The notes beneath the pieces are model-generated. The model was given only the letters and a program-made list of their open reading frames with translations, was not told the origin of the DNA and searched no databases. Made by a program: the position numbers and the translations under genes. DNA of 33,725 bases from an uncultured Prevotella sp. GTDB taxonomy: Bacteria > Bacteroidota > Bacteroidia > Bacteroidales > Bacteroidaceae. The stretch covers positions 1 to 33,725 of the forward strand of contig CALIZL010000109.1 of NCBI GenBank assembly GCA_938028745.1. The letters run 5' to 3'. The stretch's first letter is position 1. Every line of letters begins with the position of its first letter. Positions 22,428 to 32,500 of this stretch are shown here, piece by piece.

Positions 22428-22824
22428 ACTGCAATCCATCCTCTACGCCGTTGGCGGTGCGCTGATGGTGATTGGTGCGGGATGCTTTGCATTTATGTGG
22501 CAACAGCGGGCGGTATGTTGGCTCTACCTCGTGGGAGCAACGCTGTTTTGCCTCATGCAATCCATGCAAACTTACGAAGGAACCGACTTTGTGGTGCGCC
22601 GTTTGAAACGTATTCAAGCTGTGGCCAACATCTTCTTTATGCTCGCCGGCATACTGATGGTAGACACGGCCTACATGTTTTTCCGTCCACTTTTCGACAG
22701 TTCCATCGCTTATGTAGACTATTTGTACAACAAGTGGGTGGTGCTTTTGCTCATTGCAGCCCTTTTGGAGATATACACCATGCACCGCATAGACCACGAA
22801 ATGAAGAAAGACAAAAAACAATAG
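22411..22824 (+). CDS. Four-helix membrane protein of unknown function
   Basis: A 137-residue protein starting at ATG 22411 (MKQLNKLQSILYAVGG). The in-frame ATG at 22384 lies deeper in the preceding gene and would add polar residues. Four hydrophobic segments are visible: about 10-32, 36-52, 68-88 and 107-124, with a basic end (HEMKKDKKQ). No known domain is recognised. It overlaps the FtsB/DivIC-like gene by 17 bases, which suggests a link to the envelope or division, but this is context only. Confidence 0.8.
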   Translation: MKQLNKLQSILYAVGGALMVIGAGCFAFMWQQRAVCWLYLVGATLFCLMQSMQTYEGTDFVVRRLKRIQAVANIFFMLAGILMVDTAYMFFRPLFDSSIAYVDYLYNKWVVLLLIAALLEIYTMHRIDHEMKKDKKQ

Positions 22825-22859
22825 GCCCCGACATGCGGCCATACCTTGTATATATACGT

Positions 22860-22876
22860 GCCTGCGGTGTGCAGGC
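22860..22876 (+). terminator. Short hairpin after the FtsB/DivIC-like operon
   Basis: GCCTGC (22860-22865) and GCAGGC (22871-22876) with a 5-base loop, followed by TTTC. A weak candidate terminator. Confidence 0.4.
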
Positions 22877-22971
22877 TTTCAACAACTAACACTTTTCTTA
22901 AAAAATACTTAAAAGGCGGTTTGTTTGGATTAAATAGCATGAAAATAATTCGATAGCCCGCAAAAGCGTAT

Positions 22972-22979
22972 TATCTTTG
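22972..22979 (+). promoter_or_regulatory. Promoter -7 box of the DUF4369-pyrC operon
   Basis: TATCTTTG, exact match to TAnnTTTG, 26 bases before the ATG at 23006. Confidence 0.6.
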
Positions 22980-23005
22980 TGTGACAAGACAGAAACAATC
23001 AACTT

Positions 23006-23788
23006 ATGAATAAAGTTCTATATACATTGTTCGCGTTGGCGTTGCTCACCTCGTGTGGTAGCAGCTACAATATCGAAGGTACTTCTAACATATCTACCCT
23101 CGATGGCCGAAAGTTATACCTGAAAGTACTGAAAGACAACGAATTTAAAAAGTTAGACTCGTGCGACGTCGTGCACGGCAAGTTCGGATTCTCTGGATCG
23201 TTAGACTCTGTACGCATCGCCAATATCTTTATGGACGAAGAAAGTGTGTTGCCCTTGGTGCTTGAAAGCGGCAACATCATCGTAAAACTAGACGATGCAC
23301 AGCAAAACGTGTCGGGAACTCCCCTTAACGACAAGCTGTTTAAGTTCTTTAATAAGTACAACCAACTGAAAAACCAAGAACAAGAGTTGGTGCATAAGCA
23401 CGACCAAGCCATTATGAACGGCAGCAATATGGACGTGGTGAACGCCCGCTTGAACAGCGAAGCCGAACGTTTGTCGGGACTTGAAGACAAGCTTATCACG
23501 TCGTTCGTGTGCGAAAACTTCGACAACGTGTTAGGTCCGGGCGTGTTTTTCATGGTTACTATCGGTTACGACTATCCCGAACTTACCCCTTGGATAGAAG
23601 ACATCATGAGCAAAGCCACCGATAAGTTTAAGAACGATGCTTATGTGAAGGACTATTACGCCAAGGCGCAAGAAAACCAACAGATAATGAACGGAATGAA
23701 AGACGTGCCCATGCCTGCGCCGGCTGTTACGCATCAAGCTGCGCCTGCACCCACGCCAAACGACTTGGCACAGCCCACAAAAGAATGA
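23006..23788 (+). CDS. DUF4369 domain-containing lipoprotein
   Basis: A 260-residue protein with a lipoprotein signal (MNKVLYTLFALALLTSC, lipobox LTSC with C17), so it is expected to be anchored in the inner or outer membrane facing the periplasm. Residues about 22-115 match DUF4369, a beta-rich N-terminal domain (YNIEGTSNISTLDGRKLYLK...). A charged helical region (about 115-225) follows, then a proline- and alanine-rich tail (PMPAPAVTHQAAPAPTPND). DUF4369 often precedes a thioredoxin domain; none is present here. Its TGA overlaps the pyrC start by ATGA. Function unknown. Confidence 0.85.
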   Translation: MNKVLYTLFALALLTSCGSSYNIEGTSNISTLDGRKLYLKVLKDNEFKKLDSCDVVHGKFGFSGSLDSVRIANIFMDEESVLPLVLESGNIIVKLDDAQQNVSGTPLNDKLFKFFNKYNQLKNQEQELVHKHDQAIMNGSNMDVVNARLNSEAERLSGLEDKLITSFVCENFDNVLGPGVFFMVTIGYDYPELTPWIEDIMSKATDKFKNDAYVKDYYAKAQENQQIMNGMKDVPMPAPAVTHQAAPAPTPNDLAQPTKE

Positions 23789-25113
23789 AAACCCTTATTT
23801 ACGGCGCAACGATTGTGAACGAGGGGCGGAGCTTTAAAGGCTGCATAACCCTTGAAAACGACCAGATAGCAAGCGTAACCGAAGGCGATGCCGTGCCCGA
23901 AGGAAACTTCGACCTGCGGCTGAATGCCGAGGATTGTGTGGTTATGCCCGGCGTGATAGACGACCATGTGCACTTTCGCGAACCGGGTTTAACGGCCAAA
24001 GCCGATATCGAAAGCGAGAGTCGCGCTGCCGCATACGGTGGTGTGACCACGTTTTTCGAGATGCCTAACACCCTTCCGCAAACCACAACGCCCGATGCCC
24101 TGAACCAAAAACTGGAACTTGCGCAAGGCAAGAGCCACGTTAATTATAGCTTTTTCTTTGGAGCCACCAACCAAAACGCTCATCTTTTTGAGCGTTTAGA
24201 CCCCAAACGCGTGCCGGGCATTAAGCTTTTTATGGGTGCTAGCACGGGAAACATGCTTGTCGACAGGCTCGAAACGCTTGAAAACATCTTTAAAAACGCG
24301 CCTTTGCCCATCATGACGCATTGCGAAGACACGCAACTCGTCAACCAAAATATGGCCGAGGCCAAGCGATTGTATGGCGACGACCCTGCCGTGGAGCACC
24401 ATCCTGCAATAAGGAGTGCCGAGGCTTGCTACCATTCGTCGGCCTTAGCTGTGGAGTTGGCCACCAAATACGGGGCGCAACTGCACGTGGCACACCTCAC
24501 AACAGCACGCGAACTGTCGCTCTTCGGCCACAATCCGCGTATCACGGCCGAGGCGGTAATTGCTCATTTGTGGTTCAGCGATGCCGATTATCGCACTCGT
24601 GGCACACAAATCAAATGCAACCCAGCCGTAAAGACCAGTGTCGACCGCGATGCTTTGCGTGCGGCTTTGACCGATGGGCGTATCTCGGTGGTTGCAACCG
24701 ACCACGCCCCGCACCTCGTTTCGGACAAGATTGGCGGCTGTGCGAAGGCCGCATCGGGCATGCCGATGGTGCAATTCTCGCTGCCTGCCATGCTCGAACT
24801 TTGCGAAAAGGGCGTGTTGACGATAGAAAGGGTGGTAGAACTGATGTGCCATGCGCCTGCCCGCTTGTTCGCTGTTAGCAAACGTGGCTTTATTAAGCCA
24901 GGCTATAAGGCCGACTTAGCCATCGTGCGCCGCGGCGAACCGTGGACAGTGACGAAGGATTGTATACAAAGTAAGTGCCAATGGAGTCCGATGGAGGGCG
25001 AGAAGTTCCGTTGGCGAGTGGTGCAAACCATCTGCAACGGACACTTGTTGCTCGATAAAGACGGCACGTTCGATGCTCAATATCGTGGTGAAGAGGTGGC
25101 TTTCTGCCATTGA
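23785..25113 (+). CDS. pyrC: Dihydroorotase, class I type
   Basis: A 442-residue amidohydrolase that cyclises carbamoyl-aspartate to dihydroorotate in pyrimidine synthesis. The metal site is visible: H61 and H63 (DDHVHFREPG), H179 (MTHCED), H237 (VAHLTT) and D306 (ATDHAPH). K147 (GIKLFMG) is in the region where many relatives carry a metal-bridging lysine. The length and the DHVHFREPG motif fit the long class I dihydroorotases. The ATG overlaps the DUF4369 stop by four bases. Cytosolic; assignment secure, although related hydantoinase-type functions share the fold. Confidence 0.94.
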   Translation: MKTLIYGATIVNEGRSFKGCITLENDQIASVTEGDAVPEGNFDLRLNAEDCVVMPGVIDDHVHFREPGLTAKADIESESRAAAYGGVTTFFEMPNTLPQTTTPDALNQKLELAQGKSHVNYSFFFGATNQNAHLFERLDPKRVPGIKLFMGASTGNMLVDRLETLENIFKNAPLPIMTHCEDTQLVNQNMAEAKRLYGDDPAVEHHPAIRSAEACYHSSALAVELATKYGAQLHVAHLTTARELSLFGHNPRITAEAVIAHLWFSDADYRTRGTQIKCNPAVKTSVDRDALRAALTDGRISVVATDHAPHLVSDKIGGCAKAASGMPMVQFSLPAMLELCEKGVLTIERVVELMCHAPARLFAVSKRGFIKPGYKADLAIVRRGEPWTVTKDCIQSKCQWSPMEGEKFRWRVVQTICNGHLLLDKDGTFDAQYRGEEVAFCH

Positions 25114-25446
25114 TAATGGTGAAAAGAAGGGAAAGGTGAAAGGGTGAAAAGGTGAAGAAGTGAAAAGGTGAAAGGGTGAAAAGGTGAAGAAGTGAAAAGG
25201 TGAAAAGATGGCTAACGCCTTTTAAAGGTGTCTAGCGGTTTCTAGGTTTCTAGTTCTTTCTAGCTTTCAGACAAGTCAGACTGGTCAGACTGGTCAGAAT
25301 TATCCTATTAGCCTAACACCACCTAAACATTTGGCTTCACTCCTTAACTCCTCAAAGTTTAAAAGCATTTGGCTTAACTCCTTAACTCCATAACTCCTTA
25401 ACTCCTCAAAAAGAACTCCTCAAAAAGAACCCCTCAAAACAACAGA
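25114..25446. repeat. Intergenic low-complexity string with a perfect 32-bp tandem duplication
   Basis: A 32-bp unit (AGGTGAAAGGGTGAAAAGG and onward) is perfectly duplicated at 25134-25165 and 25166-25197; it is itself built from GTGAAAAGG words. Further on are TTTCTAG repeats (25230-25265), CAGACTGGT repeats (25270-25297) and ACTCCTTAACTCC repeats (25340-25430). No gene or promoter box is seen. Confidence 0.75.
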
Positions 25447-26241
25447 ATGATACTAAAATATAACATCAACGACATACGTCCCTACATCAGTTGGCTGTAC
25501 TTTTTCCACACATGGGGCATGAGTGGAAAGCCTACTGACGAGAAAGAGAAGCTGCGAAAAGAGGCCGAAGAGATGCTCGATGCAATGGAAACGCGTTACA
25601 GTACGCACGCCGTGTTCGAACTTTTCGATGCCAATGGCGACGGCGACGACCTTCTTTTGGGCGACATGCGCCTGCCGCTGCTACGCCAACAGAAAGCCAA
25701 AAGCACGGGCGCACCTAATCTTTGCCTAGCCGACTTCGTTCGTCCGCTATCAAGTGGCATTAAAGATAAGGTGGGAGCGTTCGCCACTACGGTGGATGCG
25801 GGCATTGAATACGACTACAAAAACGACGACTACAAGCAGATGATGGCCAAGGTTTTGGGCGAAAGACTGGCCGAGGCAACAGCCGAACGCATGCACGAAG
25901 AGGTGAGAAAGCACTATTGGGGCTATGCTCCCGATGAGCATTTCGAGCCGCAAGAGTTGCTTAAAGAGCCTTATCAGGGCATTCGTCCGGCCATTGGCTA
26001 CCCCTCGTTGCCCGATACCAGTGTCAATTTCCTGCTCAACGAGCTTATCAACATGGGCTCTATCGGCATACATCTCACGCCCACAGGCATGATGCAACCC
26101 CATGCAAGCGTGTCGGGTTTGATGTTCGCGCATCCTCAATCGAAGTATTTCGACCTGGGAAAGATAGGCGAAGACCAGCTTGCCGACTACGCAAAGCGAC
26201 GCGGTGTGCCGCTATACATGATTAAAAAGTTTGTGCAATAA
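25447..26241 (+). CDS. Stand-alone methionine synthase (MetH) reactivation-domain protein
   Basis: A 264-residue protein that aligns along its whole length with the C-terminal AdoMet-binding activation domain of cobalamin-dependent methionine synthase. Landmarks: YISWLYFFHTWGMSGK (13-28), NLCLADFVRPLSSGIKDKVGAFA (91-113, with the usual CLADFV), DDYKQMMAKVLGERLAEA, MHEEVRKHYWGYAPDE, YQGIRPAIGYPSLPD (176-190, the AdoMet-binding RPAxGYPxxPD motif) and ASVSGLMFAHPQSKYF. In MetH this domain supplies AdoMet to re-methylate oxidised cob(II)alamin. Here there are no cobalamin, folate or homocysteine domains and no metH nearby. It may act in trans on a MetH elsewhere or on another corrinoid protein. 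The metallophosphoesterase gene follows after 34 bases. Confidence 0.9.
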   Translation: MILKYNINDIRPYISWLYFFHTWGMSGKPTDEKEKLRKEAEEMLDAMETRYSTHAVFELFDANGDGDDLLLGDMRLPLLRQQKAKSTGAPNLCLADFVRPLSSGIKDKVGAFATTVDAGIEYDYKNDDYKQMMAKVLGERLAEATAERMHEEVRKHYWGYAPDEHFEPQELLKEPYQGIRPAIGYPSLPDTSVNFLLNELINMGSIGIHLTPTGMMQPHASVSGLMFAHPQSKYFDLGKIGEDQLADYAKRRGVPLYMIKKFVQ

Positions 26242-26275
26242 GTGCAACAAGGGCGTAACAAACAACATTTAGCAA

Positions 26276-27451
26276 GTGATTTCAAGAATACTTATACCTC
26301 TATTGTTAGCCATCCTCTTGCCCGATCTCTACATCGAACGGCGCAATTGGAAAAGCAAACGCAAGGCAAAATGGCCTTTGCGCGTACTAAGATGGGTGCT
26401 TAGCCTAGGCATGATGGTGTTTACCATTGTGATGGCGGGTTCCAAAAACTTCGTCCCCGACAGTGTAGAGATACTCAACGTCTACCTCATTTGTTTGGGA
26501 TTGTTGGTTGTTCCCAAGTTTGTTTATGTGAGTTGTGCCGTTGTTGGGCGCGTGTTTGCACGCTTACGCCACTCAACCACCAACTGGGGAAAGGCCGTTG
26601 GCTACCTCTTGGCGCTGTTCTGCATCTATGTTTTGGCTTACGGATGGCTTATCGGAGCCAACAAACTGAACGTAAACCATGTGGAAATATATTCGCCCGA
26701 CCTGCCCGAGGCCTTCGATGGCTACCGCATTGTGCAGTTTACCGATGCTCATGTGGGCAGTTTCGTAGGTAGTCGCGCCCACTTCTTGGAGCGAGCAGTC
26801 GATACAATCATGGCCCAACACGCCGATGCTATCGTGTTTACGGGCGATTTACAGAACGTACAACCCGCAGAACTCTATCCTTGTCGCGAGCAATTAAGTC
26901 GCCTGAACGCCCGCGATGGCATGTTCTCTGTATTGGGCAACCACGATTATAGCATGTATTTCAATGGTCCTGAGGCCATAAAGGTCGCCAACGAGCGCGA
27001 AATGGTTGCGCGTCAGCGGCAGTTTGGCTGGGATTTGCTGCTTAACGAGCATCGTGTAGTACGTCGCGGAGCCGACTCCATCGTGATTGCAGGAACCGAA
27101 AACGATGGTAGACCGCCATTCCCTTCGCGTGCCGACTTGTCCAAAGCACTTAAAGGTGTGGGCAAAGGCTCTTTCGTGGTGCTGCTACAACACGACCCTT
27201 CGGCCTGGGAACGCAACATCTTGCCGCATAGTCATGTGCAACTAACCCTGTCGGGGCATACTCATGGCGGTCAAATAAGTCTTTTCGGACTTCGCCCCAC
27301 CATCATTAGCTATAAGCAAGACAAAGGGTTATACACCCAAGGACAACGCTCACTCTTCGTTTCATCAGGCTTGGGCGGTGTTGTTCCTTTCCGTTTTGGT
27401 GTTCCTCCCGAAGTGGTTGTCATCACCTTGCGGCGCGGTAATGTGCAGTAA
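26276..27451 (+). CDS. Membrane-anchored metallophosphoesterase (YaeI-like)
   Basis: A 391-residue protein with three or four N-terminal hydrophobic helices (about residues 3-18, 37-54, 65-95 and 106-127), followed by a calcineurin-type phosphoesterase domain. Metal-binding motifs are all present: D157 and H159 (FTDAHVG), D191 (FTGDLQN), N222 and H223 (LGNHDY), H306 (LLQHDPS) and GHTHGGQ (327-333). Relatives of this arrangement include YaeI-type enzymes acting on phospholipid or nucleotide pyrophosphates; the substrate is unknown. The start is GTG 26276: an in-frame TAG lies just upstream and no ATG is available before the second helix. It follows the MetH-activation gene closely and is probably cotranscribed. 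Confidence 0.88.
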   Translation: MISRILIPLLLAILLPDLYIERRNWKSKRKAKWPLRVLRWVLSLGMMVFTIVMAGSKNFVPDSVEILNVYLICLGLLVVPKFVYVSCAVVGRVFARLRHSTTNWGKAVGYLLALFCIYVLAYGWLIGANKLNVNHVEIYSPDLPEAFDGYRIVQFTDAHVGSFVGSRAHFLERAVDTIMAQHADAIVFTGDLQNVQPAELYPCREQLSRLNARDGMFSVLGNHDYSMYFNGPEAIKVANEREMVARQRQFGWDLLLNEHRVVRRGADSIVIAGTENDGRPPFPSRADLSKALKGVGKGSFVVLLQHDPSAWERNILPHSHVQLTLSGHTHGGQISLFGLRPTIISYKQDKGLYTQGQRSLFVSSGLGGVVPFRFGVPPEVVVITLRRGNVQ

Positions 27452-27692
27452 GTGGTAAGGAGTGAGTAGTAAGTAGTAAGGTGGTGAGGAGTAAGTAGTA
27501 AGGAGTAAGTGGAAAAGACGTAATGAGTGAGCAGGAGATGGGGTAAGCCAAACGCTTGTGGGTTGCTTAGTTTGTAAGTCCGCAAGTAGTTGAATAATTC
27601 AAAGGAAACCTCCTTGTAAACTCGTTAACTTGTCAACCTCTAAGCTTGTCAGCTCCTCAACTTGTGAACCCATCAATCTCGTATAAACAACA
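27452..27692. repeat. Intergenic low-complexity string (GTAAGTAGTAAGG / CTTGTCAAC words)
   Basis: From 27452 to about 27520 are repeats of GAGTAAGTAGTAAGG. From 27600 to 27670 are CTCGTTAACTTGTCAACC-type words. No gene, and no promoter box that I can see for plsC. Confidence 0.55.
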
Positions 27693-28451
27693 ATGACAAT
27701 TCTCTATCGCATCTACCAATTGTTTGTGGCCATTCCCCTAATAGTCTTGGCCACCGTGCTAACAGCCCTCGTTACCATCGTGGGTTGCTTTTTGGGTAAC
27801 GGACACTTTTGGGGATATTACCCAGGTAAGTGTTGGTCGTGGTTTATTATCCGCATATTGTTCCTGCCAATTAAGGTAGAAGGGCGCGAACATTTGCAGC
27901 GTGGGCAGTCGTATGTGTTTGCTGCCAACCACCAAGGAGCGTTCGACATCTTCATGATTTACGGCTTTTTGGGGCGCAACTTCAAATGGATGATGAAACA
28001 ATCGCTGCGCAAGATACCTCTCGTGGGTAAGGCATGCGAGGCGGCTCACCATATTTTTGTAGACAAACGAAGTGCCGCAAAGATAAAGAAGTCTATCGAA
28101 CAAGCCCGACAAACCTTGCATAACGGCATGTCGTTGGTTATTTTTCCCGAAGGCGCACGCACCTTTACGGGGCATATGGGCGTGTTTAGGCGCGGAGCTT
28201 TTATGCTGGCCGACGAGTTGCAGCTGCCCATTGTGCCTGTTACCATCAACGGCTCGTTCGACGTTATGCCACGAACACGCGACCTTAAATGGGTGCGTTG
28301 GCACCGATTGAGGCTCACCATACACGCCCCGATAATGCCAATTGGACAAGGAACAGACAATACGAAGTTCTTAGAAGAACAGAGTTACCGAGTAATTATG
28401 GGCTCACTCGTTCCCGAATATCAAGGATTTGAGGCCAATCCCGACCAATAA
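27693..28451 (+). CDS. plsC: 1-acyl-sn-glycerol-3-phosphate acyltransferase
   Basis: A 252-residue inner-membrane enzyme that converts lysophosphatidic acid to phosphatidic acid. The catalytic NHxxxxD motif is NHQGAFD (79-85) and the substrate-binding FPEGART is at 151-157; IVPVTI follows near 200. One or two hydrophobic helices at the N-terminus (about 10-32) anchor it. The length is normal. Cytosolic face of the inner membrane. Downstream is the promoter of the GT2 gene, so it is probably a separate unit. Confidence 0.94.
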   Translation: MTILYRIYQLFVAIPLIVLATVLTALVTIVGCFLGNGHFWGYYPGKCWSWFIIRILFLPIKVEGREHLQRGQSYVFAANHQGAFDIFMIYGFLGRNFKWMMKQSLRKIPLVGKACEAAHHIFVDKRSAAKIKKSIEQARQTLHNGMSLVIFPEGARTFTGHMGVFRRGAFMLADELQLPIVPVTINGSFDVMPRTRDLKWVRWHRLRLTIHAPIMPIGQGTDNTKFLEEQSYRVIMGSLVPEYQGFEANPDQ

Positions 28452-28487
28452 TCGCGCCCAATCAGTCAAAAATACGCACGTATGGCA

Positions 28488-28517
28488 TTGCACTTCTGAG
28501 AAATAGCCTTACCTTTG
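28488..28517 (+). promoter_or_regulatory. Promoter of the GT2 glycosyltransferase gene
   Basis: TTG at 28488-28490 and TACCTTTG at 28510-28517 with a 19-base spacer, close to the Bacteroidetes consensus. The ATG is 29 bases downstream. Confidence 0.7.
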
Positions 28518-28546
28518 CATAAGTAGAACCAACAAAGTTACACGGC

Positions 28547-29296
28547 ATGAACACAAGCGACAGCATCGTTATCATCCCCACATACAACGAAAAAGAGAAC
28601 ATCGAGAAGATTATTCGAGCCGTATTTGCACTCGATAAATGTTTCCATATCCTCGTTATCGACGACGGCAGCCCCGACGGAACGGCGGCTATCGTGCGCC
28701 GAATGATTGACGAAGAGTTTGCCGACCGTCTGTTTATGCTCGAACGTAAAGGCAAACTAGGGTTGGGAACGGCTTATATCACGGGTTTCAAGTGGGCTTT
28801 GGAGCGAGATTACGAGTATGTCTTCGAGATGGATGCCGACTTCAGTCACGACCCTGCCGACTTGCCACGCCTATACGCTGCATGCCACGACGAAGGCTAT
28901 GATGTGGCCATTGGTTCGCGTTATGTTAGCGGCGTAAACGTTGTGAACTGGCCCATCGGACGCGTGCTGATGAGTTATTTCGCATCGAAGTATGTGCGTT
29001 TCGTCACTGGTTTTACCGTACACGACACCACAGCCGGCTTTAAGTGCTATCGCCGGCAAGTACTTCAAACCATCCCGCTCGACGAAGTGCGTTTCAAAGG
29101 CTATGGTTTCCAAATAGAAATGAAGTACACCGCTTATAAGATTGGCTTTAAGATAAAAGAAGTTCCAGTGATATTTGTCAACCGCCGCGAAGGAACAAGC
29201 AAGATGAGTGGCGGCATTTTCGGCGAGGCTTTCTTCGGCGTAATGCGGTTGAGGCTCGACGGATGGACGCGGAAATATCCTAAAATACAACAATGA
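28547..29296 (+). CDS. Polyprenol-phosphate mannosyltransferase-like GT2 glycosyltransferase
   Basis: A 249-residue family 2 glycosyltransferase without a membrane domain, of the Dpm1 type that transfers mannose or a similar sugar from a nucleotide donor to polyprenyl phosphate. Motifs: IIPTYNEKENI (9-19), VIDDGSPDGT (37-46), the metal-binding MDADFSHDP with D96 and D98, IGSRYV, HDTTAGFKCYR and NRREGTSKMS near the C-terminus. All are standard for the polyprenol monophosphomannose synthase group. It has its own promoter and terminator. Actual sugar and acceptor are inferred from the family. Confidence 0.9.
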   Translation: MNTSDSIVIIPTYNEKENIEKIIRAVFALDKCFHILVIDDGSPDGTAAIVRRMIDEEFADRLFMLERKGKLGLGTAYITGFKWALERDYEYVFEMDADFSHDPADLPRLYAACHDEGYDVAIGSRYVSGVNVVNWPIGRVLMSYFASKYVRFVTGFTVHDTTAGFKCYRRQVLQTIPLDEVRFKGYGFQIEMKYTAYKIGFKIKEVPVIFVNRREGTSKMSGGIFGEAFFGVMRLRLDGWTRKYPKIQQ

Positions 29297-29315
29297 CCAA
29301 ATTGGCTTGTGGATG

Positions 29316-29355
29316 GAAAGGAGTGGAATGGCACCTGTGGCTTCCACTCCTTTTC
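29316..29355 (+). terminator. Terminator after the GT2 gene
   Basis: AAAGGAGTGGAA (29317-29328) and TTCCACTCCTTTT (29342-29354), a 12-bp stem with a 13-base loop ending in a T run. The rest of the gap to 29568 is low-complexity sequence (ACTCACGCACTAACGCACTC words) with no clear promoter for mfd. Confidence 0.85.
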
Positions 29356-29568
29356 ATGGCATTATGGGTTTGTAAGATGATGCGTTCGTGAGTTTTTAAC
29401 TTCATCAGTTACTCAGTCTGTAAGTGCTCAATACAATATTATGCAGTCACAACCCGTAAACAGACGTGCAATCATCCACAAACGCAAGAACGCTCAAACA
29501 CATAAACTCACGCACTAACGCACTCATAACGTTATAAACTCACCACATCAGACCCTCAAATAAATCGC

Positions 29569-32500
29569 ATGTCGATGAACCTCCAACAAATATATTCAGG
29601 ACAACCGCAGGCTGCCGCACTCCACAAAATCCTTGCCGATGCAGCCATTCGCCGCATCTTTCTCCAAGGGCTGGTAGCCTCCACTGCGCCTGTTTTCTTT
29701 TCGGGCATGGCGCAACGCCGTCCCCAAACCACCCTTTTCGTGCTGCAAGATGCCGACGAGGCAGGCTATTTCTATCAAGACTTGGTGCAACTGATGGGGC
29801 AGAACGATGTGTTGTTCTTCCCTTCATCGTACAGGCGTGCCGTAAAATACGGACAACGCGATGCTGCCAACGAGATATTGCGCACCGAAGTGTTGGCTCG
29901 TCTTGCTGCCGAAAGACCCACTTACGTGGTTTGTGCACCCGATGCACTGAGCGAATTGGTTGTTTCAAAGCAGCGGTTAGACGAACGTACGTTGCGGTTA
30001 AGCGTGGGGCAGACCATAGATGTTGTGCAAATGGTGAAAACTTTGCGGGCTTTCGACTTCCGCGAAGTGGACTATGTGTACGAACCTGGGCAGTTCGCCG
30101 TACGCGGTAGCATTGTAGACATCTACTCGTATAGTCACGAATTGCCTTTCCGAATCGACTTTTTCGGCGACGAAATCGACACTATTCGCACCTTTGATGT
30201 AGAAAATCAGCTGTCGAAAGACAAACGCGAAGCCGTTGAAATTGTGCCCGAACTAGCGCGGCAGGCCAACGAAAAGGTGTCGTTCCTAACGCTTTTGCCT
30301 CCCGATGCCCTGCTCGTGATGAAAGATTTTGGCTACGTTCGCGACACAATAGCGCGCATTTACGATGAGGGCTTTGCCCATCAAGCATTGGAGGCGCAGC
30401 TAGATGGTGCCACCGAGGTGGAACAACAGCAGATACGAGCCGCCATGCAAAAAGAGTTGCAGCTGCTCACCGCTAGCCAATTTGCCCACGATGCCGCCGC
30501 ATTTAGGCACATTTACATTGGTAGTAAGCCGTCCGGCGAGGTTCAAGCCACCATTACTTTCCACTTTTCGGCACAGCCCCTGTTTCATAAAAACTTCGAC
30601 TTGCTGCGCCAAACACTCGAAGACTACCAGCTGCAAGGCTACCGATTGGTGCTTTTGGCCGACAGTAAGAAGCAACAAGAACGCCTTCGCGACATCCTTA
30701 CAGCCGAACAAAAGTCGGCAGCACCACTAAAAATGGAGTCGGCAGGCGACTTTACTTTGCATGCAGGATATGTGGATAACGACCTTCGCATCTGCTTTTT
30801 CACCGATCATCAGATATTCGACCGTTTCCACAAATACAATCTTAAAAGCGAACGTGCACGCGCTGGCAAGCTGGCGTTGACGATGAAAGAGTTGCAAGAG
30901 ATGGAACCGGGCGACTTCATCGTGCATGTAGACTTCGGTATCGGCAAGTTTGGCGGCCTGGTTCGCGTGCCCACTGGCAACTCGTATCAAGAGATGATAC
31001 GCATCGTTTACCAAAACAACGATAAGGTAGACGTATCCATCCATTCGTTATACAAGATTTCGCGCTATCGTAAAGGTACGGCCACCGAGCAGCCAAGGCT
31101 TTCTACACTTGGCACGGGAGCTTGGGAACGTTTGAAAGAAAAAACCAAGAAACGTATCAAGGATATTGCCCGCGACTTGATAAAGCTTTATGCCAAGCGG
31201 CGCACCGAACGCGGGTTTGCATTCAGTCACGACTCGTTTATGCAGCACGAACTAGAAGCAAGTTTCCTTTACGACGACACGCCCGACCAATTGAAAGCCA
31301 CAACCGATGTGAAAGCCGACATGGAACGCGCCCGCCCAATGGATCGCCTGGTGTGCGGCGACGTGGGTTTTGGCAAAACCGAAGTGGCCATACGCGCTGC
31401 GTTTAAGGCCGCATGCGACTCTAAACAGGTGGCTGTGATGGTGCCAACAACGGTTTTGGCCTTCCAACATTTCAAAACTTTCAGCAAACGATTAGAGAAT
31501 TTGCCCGTAAGGGTCGACTATTTGTCGCGCGCCCGTTCGGCAAAACAAACCCGACAAGTGCTAGACGACCTCGCCGCAGGCAAGATAGACATCATCATTG
31601 GCACGCACAAGCTTATTGGAAAGACCGTAAAATGGCACGACTTGGGACTGCTTATCATCGACGAAGAGCAAAAGTTCGGCGTGTCTACTAAAGAAAAGCT
31701 GCGCACACTTAAAACCAATGTCGACACGCTCACCATGTCGGCCACGCCCATTCCGCGCACGTTGCAGTTCTCGTTGATGGGTGCGCGCGACATGAGCGTA
31801 ATGCGAACGCCACCCCCAAACCGCCATCCCATACACACAGAGATAGCAACATTCGACGGCGCATTCATTGCCGAGGCCATCAATTTCGAGATGAGCCGCA
31901 ACGGACAGGTGTATTTTGTGAACGACCGAATAGCAAATCTCCCCGAATTAGCCAACATCATACGCAAGCATGTGCCCGATTGCCGTGTGGTTATAGCGCA
32001 TGGGCAGATGAAGCCAGAAGATTTGGAGAACGCGCTTATCGACTTTATGAACCACGAATACGATGTGTTGCTCTCCACTTCGATTATCGAAAACGGCATC
32101 GACATATCCAATGCCAACACCATTATCGTGAACCATGCCCACAAAGTGGGGCTAAGCGATTTGCATCAGATGCGTGGACGCGTGGGAAGGAGCAACCGCA
32201 AGGCCTTCTGTTACCTGCTTGCACCACCCCTTTCGGCCTTAACGCCCGATGCCCGACGTCGCTTAGAGGCACTCGAAACGTTCTCCGACCTAGGCAGCGG
32301 CTTTAACATCGCCATGCAAGACCTTGATATTCGTGGGGCAGGCAATCTGCTTGGTGCCGAACAGAGTGGCTTTATGGAAGACTTGGGTTACGAAACATAT
32401 CAGAAAATTCTGTCGCAAGCCGTTACCGAACTGCGTAACGACGAGTTTGCCGACCTATATGCGGAGAGTATTGAGCAAGGAGAAGAGGTGGGTGGCGACC

